Shown in pieces: positions 58,201 to 64,000 of a stretch of DNA of 64,000 bases; the first letter of the stretch is position 1; the number at the start of each line of letters is the position of its first letter. The DNA lies in the NCBI RefSeq assembly GCF_037042905.1, contig NC_087251.1, forward strand, positions 33,397,001 through 33,461,000. The letters are read 5' to 3'. The DNA comes from Lytechinus pictus. Lineage: Eukaryota; Echinodermata; Echinoidea; Temnopleuroida; Toxopneustidae. The notes below the pieces were generated by a model. The model saw only the letters and a list, made by a program, of their open reading frames with translations, ran no database searches and was not told where the DNA came from. A program made the translations under genes and the position numbers.

Positions 58201-61200
58201 GTTTCAATCGACCAAAAATTTGTGTATACTGTATAGGCCTATCGAGGATTTTTATTTTTGTAGAGGTTATTAGAATCATATTTTGTACCGATTTTCAAGT
58301 CCATTTATTTTAATTGTCTAGGGAAGTTATTAGGAAGAATGCTTAGTTTTAAAACATCACAAACGAGGTGTAAAGACAGTCTTGCAACTCAGTTTCTGTC
58401 TGATATTATATTCATATATTGGTAAATACAACAGAATGCACATCCGCATTGAATATCTGGAGGATATAAAGAGACAGTATAAGATGAATCAACATAATTG
58501 CACACTTTTATTTCCAAATTATCCTTTTCTATGTTAATATATGTGAATAAATTCTTAAATGACTCAGAAAACTAATTACTTCATGATTTTCTTTTCAATG
58601 AATCACGTTTTTACACATTTCGCATGCATTTACCTATTTATGTTAGAAAAACCTAGTTCAGAAAATATTTCGAACATTATCAATACCCGTATAACAGCTT
58701 GGAGTGGATTTTTACATTATGCAGTTATGCAGTTGGATATATATACATATTATTTATCATGGACAATATATTCCTATTACTTTCATGGTTCTTGACACAC
58801 CGTTTCATCAGCATTTTTTTCACAGTGCACTTAATAGAATATGTAGCCATGTAATCATTTTCATATTATTGTTCGTTTAACATTAATTAATATGATTATA
58901 CTCACATATCACATAACCTATATTTATACCATCAGATATACATCGTATATTTTTGAAGCAATATATATAATGTTGCTTAATGAGATATACATAATTGTGT
59001 GACATTTATGTTTCATATTTCATCGTAGAAGTGGCTTTTTTAGACTGGTATTTGAATTTTTCCGAATTTCTATCCCTATGTTATCATCCAGCGTAACTCC
59101 TTGATAATACATTTCCGTTTTGTGAAAGTAAATCAGCTTCTCATAAATCCATGTAAATATTAAACTGTAGTTTATATCTTCGGTCTTATTTTCGCATGAT
59201 TTCTGTCATTTTCGTATAGTAATTATCTTATCATCATTCTTTATTTTTTCCCCATCCGTTTCCTGAGTAACGGTGTTGATAACAACATCATTATTGGATC
59301 ATTGTTTAAATATAACTTATCAGACATGAATTAGCACTTTTCTTTTCATGTCGTTTATTATTCCATACTTACATTTTATATTTTTTTCTCTTTAACATTT
59401 TAAAACTATAGTGAATTGATTGTTGTTGTAAATTTGATGCCAAAGAAGTTGCGGTCGGATAAAGTACAAATTGCAAGCAATCATAATATAATACAACCGA
59501 CATAATTATAAGGAGGAAATGTTGACGAGAAATACAATAGGTTCGAGCATCCTCCAAAACCCCTTTATTTCTGGAATTTCCACTTGAATATGTTCCTATG
59601 CTAATCGTGTTTCTATCAAATTTTATTTTTTATTTCCATGCGTGTTGAATGTGTTTCTTTTCATGTGAAGTGTGCTTTTTGGCATGTTTGTTTTCTTTAT
59701 AACATTACGCCTACTTTATTTCTTCTAGACATAGCAGCATAACGATAACGCATTCCTTTTCTGTCACTTTGCCGAATGCATAGGACCCGAAATTTTGCGG
59801 TATTAGATAAAAAGAATACTGTGGGGGGTGCATGGCCTATTCGATGGTATAGAAAAATATTGACTACTTCATTTTCTTCGTTATAAAGTTGAAATTGGCA
59901 TTGACGTGTAACTTTCCGAAATATTCTGAAATTTACACGAGCAGCGCCGAAGCTGCGTATGTCGCTTATCTCGGCGTCCTTTCGGCACCCGACTTTGCAA
60001 AGTGATAACCCCTTTCCTCTGATCTATAACTCACATTAGATTTTCTATAACGAGCATGGTGTGAATAAAATAGCGTGTGGAAGTTTGATTAGACATCACT
60101 CTCTCTGATATACTGACTACCTCTTCTATAACGACTACCTGTCTCTAACGGCCACTATATCTGTGTGAAACGGCCTTGTACATTCGTCTTGCGTTCTAAC
60201 AAAAAAACACTCTGCATTGTGCTTCAAATTAGCCCCTGATTATATGATATATTTCGGGGCGGAATACACCCTCACCTTCCACAGGCAAAAGAAGCCCCCA
60301 ATAGATCGGGCTGGTTGACTATTAAGACGACATTGCCTTTGCTCAGCTCAAAATCAAGAGATCAAGGATTAGACACGGATTAACTAATCCCAACCAAGGT
60401 GAGAACATAGACAACGAGAGTGTCAAATGAAGGTATCTTCCAAAAGTTTCCACTTCTTCTATAACGCTTCCCTGGGGCAACCATGTATAGTACTACATTT
60501 TGAAGCATTTAAGTTTGGTTAAAATCCTGAAATACCATCATTATCATAATTCAAAATGTGTTGACTAGAGGCAAATAAAATTATTTCTTATTTATATAAG
60601 GTGACAACTAGATTTATGATTGACTTACCTGGGTTTGTTTTTTTTTAAAGAAATTTCGAGAAAAACTATTTTCACCAATTTGAATTTCCAAACTTCTTGA
60701 CTAACGTTTCGACTGACACCGAAAATACTTACAAGAACACAACTACTCATAATACCCAGAATGCTCTGATCCAATCAAGAAACTCTTATGTTTAGCTTTT
60801 CAGTTCAAACTAATTGGCAAAGCTTAGAAATTACCAAGCTCAAGGTCACTGTTTTTTGTTTAAAATATGTTTCGATATTTGTTGCTGAATAGCAAGATTC
60901 TGTGATACTCTGTCCTACAGTCGCAATTTACCGCTCAAATGTATTAATATTAGATACAAATGCTTTATGTGGAGCACTATTGTTATAAATTCCCTTTTTT
61001 GTGGTTGTTTTCCCGTGCCCTTAGTCATTTCGTTGCAAAGGTAAACGTGTTGATTGAATTTCCTAGACTTGTTGTGGCCCAGCTTACAGCAGCAGTGAGA
61101 TTTAATTCGCAAGCTATTACTTTTATAATAATTTATTTCAATTTTCTTTACGAATTGGTTAATAGAGGTATAAAAAAAAAGCATGTCCACCCCTCACCCA

Positions 61201-62415
61201 CCGCCTAGATAAAATATATAGTTATTTTGTCTTTATTCACTGCTTTTACGACACATTTTATTATTATTTCAATTCCTTGGAAAATTTAGGATACAGAATA
61301 ATTTTATTGCAATAATGCGCCTCTAAATTATGTTCGAAATGTAAATAATGTTGAACAATAATGGTTGAATCTAATGATCATTATTATTCATTGTTACAAA
61401 TATTTGCATTATTACGATCTGGTTTCAACTGACGAAAGTCACCATTCATCATTCTTTTTAATGTTGCTCGATTAAAAAAAAAAAAAAAAAAAAAACACGA
61501 AAACTAAGTAAAACACCTCACGCCCTGTTCAATGATAATATAAACAACATTTTCTAGGCTTTCCGAAATCGGAATTATGATTTTCCATTGCATACTGTGT
61601 CTCATTATTTTGTTGTTATCACAAAAAGAATCTTCGAATGAGATGGAGACAACGCGTGAACATGTGAACAATGTATTGAGTATAGTTTACATTAACTGAT
61701 TTTCTTCAAATTCTGATTTATATGTAATCATTTTGACAGAGGAGAGATGTTATCAGCACCAAAGGAGTGTCATCCGACAGAAGGCTATGGAAATAACTCA
61801 CTTCTGTTTATACATTTTTCCCCGTAATTTTTCTTTGTTTTGTTTTGTCCTCATCTTTATTAAGATTTATTGATATAACATTGATAACTATGTGGATTTT
61901 GAATTGTATCTATGTCTGAATCTATGATGTCTTTTTCTGAACTTTAAAATATAATTCTTAGAGTGGACATCCCTCCCCTTTCCCACTTCCTCTCTCTCCC
62001 TCACTTTTCCCCATCCATTTCCCTGTCTTTCTTTGCCCCCCCCCCCTATAGTCTTATTATCACTCCCAGCCCCCCTCTTTCCCCTTTCTTTCATCCAGTT
62101 CTCTCTTTCTATCTATGTCTCTCTCCCCCCTCTCCCCTCTACCCCCTCCCCCTCTCTCTCTCCCCCTCCTTCTTCCTCTCCATCTTCTCTGATCTCTTTT
62201 TATCCCGTTAATATGGCACACGGTGTCACTGCCCTATCCTTCCCCAATACTTCACCTCCTCCTTTCTGACGTAAACATGTTCCTTTCGTTCGTGCACGCC
62301 ATTCATTTCTCTTGCTCAATTTGTTTGTTGCCCATAGCAACGGGAGCACGAGAGGAAAGTGTTGGAGAAGATGGAGAAAGAACGCGCCAAATCAATCCGC
62401 TATCATCGAGTTTGA
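52023..62415 (+). CDS. TMEM196-like four-helix membrane protein, five coding exons
   Basis: Coding exons are 52023-52250, 54524-54580, 56304-56417, 57412-57597 and 62338-62415. All introns are GT...AG and phase 0, giving 220 residues. The start is the first ATG after an in-frame TAA, with A at -3 and G at +4. Predicted membrane helices lie near residues 31-57, 70-88, 96-116 and 138-165. The tail (170-220) is charged and helical (QRQEQIRQQREHERK). The stretch ILGLPSVVVGVI and the SPIWSGVC signature, followed by FCGVFGIVSAKR, match the TMEM196 layout as I recall it. An N-glycosylation sequon (NHT, 123-125) lies between helices 3 and 4. Topology by inference: both ends cytoplasmic. The function of the family is poorly known. 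The structure is sound, with no frameshift. Alternative: another small tetraspan family. Confidence 0.85.
52500..54160 (+). pseudogene. L2/jockey-like non-LTR retrotransposon fragment in intron 1
   Basis: Several frames together cover an RT domain. FGIFLYLSKALDIIDQNLL (about 52771) corresponds to the DLSKAFDTIDH block. HGSILGPLLFL (about 52955) corresponds to the PQGSILGPLLF block. FFADDTTIIS (about 53053) is the catalytic box. A C-terminal part at about 53570-53860 includes IQIAILMYYVNHNLAPL and HHYNTRSHSKFNYPK. The 3' region has the CATCAAGCTTCTGCTTTTAG sequence usual in such elements, and a GAAT/AAAT-rich end near 54160. Many stops and frameshifts; it is in the same orientation as the host gene. 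Confidence 0.8.
54524..54580 (+). CDS. TMEM196-like, coding exon 2 (57 bp)
   Basis: Nineteen codons (FFFCGVFGIVSAKRSTPYT) between CAACAG and GTAAGT. This small exon supplies the rest of helix 2 and the basic cytoplasmic loop; without it the protein would lack a loop between helices 2 and 3. It would be easy for gene finders to miss. Confidence 0.8.
54826..54850. repeat. (CTT)n microsatellite
   Basis: TCTTCTTCTTCTTCTTCTTC run in intron 2 of the TMEM196-like gene. Confidence 0.8.
54983..55128. mobile_element. Palindromic MITE family, partial copy in intron 2
   Basis: Shares GTTTCATGAAAG, AACTTGTC, ATCCGACAGTTAC, CCAATCAAAATCA, GGAAAGTTGTCAG and TGTTGATGAAA, in order, with the element at 10259-10547. 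Only one half of the palindrome is present. Confidence 0.65.
55352..55378. repeat. C7/A27 homopolymer tract
   Basis: CCCCCCCC followed by 27 A residues, in intron 2. Length is uncertain by nature. Confidence 0.8.
56304..56417 (+). CDS. TMEM196-like, coding exon 3
   Basis: Thirty-eight codons: helix 3 (IFCFSSFCIISLMVGIID) and the extracellular loop with the NHT sequon, ending AAG before the donor GTAAGT. The acceptor is preceded by a pyrimidine-rich CCCCTCTCTACAG. Confidence 0.85.
56513..56690. repeat. GGGGCGGATCCAGGAT repeat in intron 3
   Basis: GGGGCGGATCCAGGATTTAT followed by a G-run, and closing near 56690 with CCCCTACCTAGATCTGCCAC. The opening word matches the repeat at 46991. The two ends are roughly complementary (GGATCCAGG versus TAGATCTGCC), hinting at a small inverted-repeat unit. 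Confidence 0.45.
56932..57070. mobile_element. Palindromic MITE family, partial copy in intron 3
   Basis: Contains CGACAAGTCCTTTCATGAAA, the near-central CTCCTGGGGAG, TTTCATCAATAATTTGT, ATCTGACAGCTTTCCTTG and GATTGGCCGAGAAGCA, collinear with the right half of the element at 10259-10547. It lies immediately next to a different MITE. Confidence 0.65.
57073..57285. mobile_element. 213-bp MITE with TACACT ends in intron 3
   Basis: TACACTCTAAAAAAAGAAAT at the left is matched by the complement of the right end, TACACTATAAGAAATTGAAT. Inner blocks AACATTTGAAAGGTTGGAGG and AGTGACAAC appear inverted on the right. The centre is an AATGGTTCTACCC stretch. Non-coding and cleanly delimited. Confidence 0.8.
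57412..57597 (+). CDS. TMEM196-like, coding exon 4
   Basis: Sixty-two codons: helix 4 (INIALGIAGAESFICALSAL, then FSCLVG) and the start of the cytoplasmic tail (ITREQIIAQRQEQIRQ). The acceptor is TCTCAG and the donor GTTAGT. A purported antisense frame over it is a shadow. Confidence 0.85.
57598..62337. other. Intron 4 of the TMEM196-like gene
   Basis: A 4.7-kb AT-rich intron. It holds an A-run at 61474-61495 and a pyrimidine-rich tract near its 3' end (61968-62200). No further coding exon in compatible phase was found. None of the short frames inside has supporting borders. Confidence 0.5.
61968..62200. repeat. Pyrimidine-rich tract upstream of the last acceptor
   Basis: Almost only C and T, with CCTCTCTCTC and CCCCCTCCC blocks. 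It ends about 140 bases before the exon 5 acceptor. The Pro/Ser/Leu-rich frames across it are compositional. Confidence 0.7.
62338..62415 (+). CDS. TMEM196-like, coding exon 5 and stop
   Basis: Twenty-five codons (QREHERKVLEKMEKERAKSI, then RYHRV) and TGA at 62413-62415. It continues the charged helical tail in phase and has no other open frame of comparable fit. Confidence 0.75.
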   Translation, partial: QREHERKVLEKMEKERAKSIRYHRV

Positions 62416-62628
62416 AGAGCGCCATCTCAGGCGAGGACTGTATCATGCAAGCACAACGCCAGTCAAAATATATACCCTGATACACAAAATAACACTTTTT
62501 ACGAAAGTTTGTATGTAAAAGTGCAGAAATGTAGGATTTGTATTCTATTTACATTTATAAGATAATAAGGCTGACCAAATCTTTGCCAACTTGTAGTAAG
62601 ATTTTTGTATATGTGACTGGCTATTTGA

Positions 62629-62634
62629 AATAAA
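62629..62634 (+). promoter_or_regulatory. Polyadenylation signal AATAAA
   Basis: AATAAA lies 214 bases after the stop codon of the TMEM196-like gene. It is the first canonical signal downstream on the + strand, and a GGTGGTG stretch follows within about 30 bases. Confidence 0.5.
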
Positions 62635-64000
62635 TCAAATCTGTCACGAATATTTAGGTGGTGCCAAAGTGAAATATTTCAATTAGTATAAAAGGTCATG
62701 ACATTTTACCTGATAAAATTTCATTGCTATTCAACAGATTAATACACACGATGTTTAATAGCAAAAGAGCAAAATATACTTGAATGTAATTATAGTTTTT
62801 ACTTTCTGAATGTTTGTTTGTTTTTGCAGCTTTGAATTTTTACAGTTTTCTCTTTTTTAAGTTTGGCTATAACTAACCTAAACACTAATCAAAATCTCAA
62901 GATTTGTAGAGACGAAAGACCGAATTCTTGCTTCATCGGGCTTGATCATAATTATCATTGATTAAGTGACTTTCATTGTTTTCTTTGACGGATATTTAAG
63001 ATCAAATTAATTTTGTCCACTTTAATGGTCAAAGTCTTGTTCATTACTTTTTTTGTAATGCATCACAGGTTAAACCATTTTGTTATGTTGAAAAAGATTT
63101 AGAGTCTAAAATATTTAATGCAGCTCTTCATTTTGTACACTGTTGATAAATAGTTCGAAAAAATAAAGATTTCTGTCGAAATATTTGCGATTTAATAATT
63201 GTTAGGATCGATACATGCATCTACATATTCACTACCATGCCAGAGTATGGTATTGATGATAGACCTACAGTTTTTTTTAATAACTTGGCGATAATCTATT
63301 TAAGAAAAGACAGTATTCATCTTGATATCTTAAGACCAAATAAGTTACAGTATTTTCCCCTTAATAATTTACAAAGGTTATGAGTAAGTTCAGTATCCCC
63401 TGTATCTCCTATGGACATGTTATTCCAAGATATATTCAACTGATGACTTTCTGTTTTTATTTCCCATGAAAATTGATTAAGCAGATTTGAAGATTTCAGG
63501 CAGGGACGGTTGCTCCTCGATGATATTCGATTCATGAAAAAAAAAATAACACCCAAGAGGGATTTGAAGATACTTGGGACAGGGGGATCGCCCCTATATG
63601 ATTTTCAATTAATAAAATAAAAAGAACCAAAAAGGGAGGGGAAAAGAAAGAAAATCAGGGAGAAAAAGGACGAAAGTTGAAAAAAAGCATATTATGTAAC
63701 TCCTTACTTCATTTCAGCGAAAAATCGTCTTGCCCCCCACCCTCAAAATACCCAGGTGCCGCCCCTGATATTTGATATGGAAATTCATTTAAATCAATCT
63801 TTTCTAGGGGGTGGACTTGACCTTTGAGTGCATCAATAATTTATAATAATTCTTAAAACGTCATGATTCATCAGATTATTTTGAATTGTGCTTATTGTAA
63901 ACGTTTAATTAAAATGGAAATCGAAATGAAATTTACTTACTTGGATAAGTATTGCTTTACATCATGCAATATATCTTAAAATTTTAGAATATATTTTTTC
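62635..64000. other. Downstream non-coding flank
   Basis: AT-rich sequence with two loosely repeated blocks near 63485-63600 (GATTTGAAGAT with CGATGATATTCGATT or ATATGATTTTCAATT) and a complementary variant of the GGGGCGG repeat near 63730-63770. No gene is recognised before the window ends. Confidence 0.4.

Noticed and set aside
61963..62269. Pro/Ser/Leu-rich frames
   Set aside because: They are translations of the pyrimidine tract in intron 4.
1..64000. CRISPR array, bacterial operon, phage or toxin system
   Set aside because: No regularly spaced direct repeats with unique spacers, no closely packed genes and no long uninterrupted frames; the sequence is animal nuclear DNA in character.

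Overview
This window looks like nuclear DNA from an animal, most likely a marine invertebrate deuterostome such as a sea urchin. It is AT-rich, its open frames are short, and the one clear gene is split by introns with GT...AG borders. The rest is dense with inverted-repeat DNA elements, retrotransposon fragments and simple repeats. The species call is an inference from repeat style; nothing here proves it. There is no bacterial gene organisation, CRISPR array or rRNA, and no convincing functional tRNA gene.

The best gene lies at 52023-62415 (+). Five coding exons of 228, 57, 114, 186 and 78 bp join in phase 0 to give a 220-residue four-helix membrane protein resembling vertebrate TMEM196. 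Its first intron holds a decayed L2/jockey-like non-LTR retrotransposon and its third intron holds two different MITEs side by side.

Layout. 1-8.3 kb: non-coding DNA with a possible tRNA-derived SINE, a fold-back palindrome at 1.85-2.0 kb, eight copies of a 16-bp motif (3.15-5.33 kb), a degenerate tandem repeat (6.8-7.35 kb) and a 570-bp fold-back element (7.68-8.26 kb). 8.8-32.7 kb: exon-like pieces on the + strand, several with splice borders, stops or frameshifts. They may be a decayed multi-exon gene, possibly CCCH zinc-finger/HELZ-like, broken up by mobile elements. In that stretch 13.0-18.3 kb is a large inverted repeat (arms about 1.3 kb) around a Ty3/gypsy protease-RT fragment. 19.8-29.1 kb carries four copies of a repeat family with GTCTCGCCTGCA ends and internal nuclear-receptor-like DR1 sequences. 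33-47 kb: mostly non-coding, with a minisatellite, hairpins, repeat pairs, one candidate exon and a non-LTR C-terminal fragment. 49.6-50.6 kb: a 481-bp tandem duplication. 62.6-64 kb: downstream flank.

No multi-gene functional system was found. The points most worth following are the 16-bp motif array, the MITE-split exon, the triplicated 66-bp exon unit, the long perfect hairpins and the transposon-borne DR1 sites.
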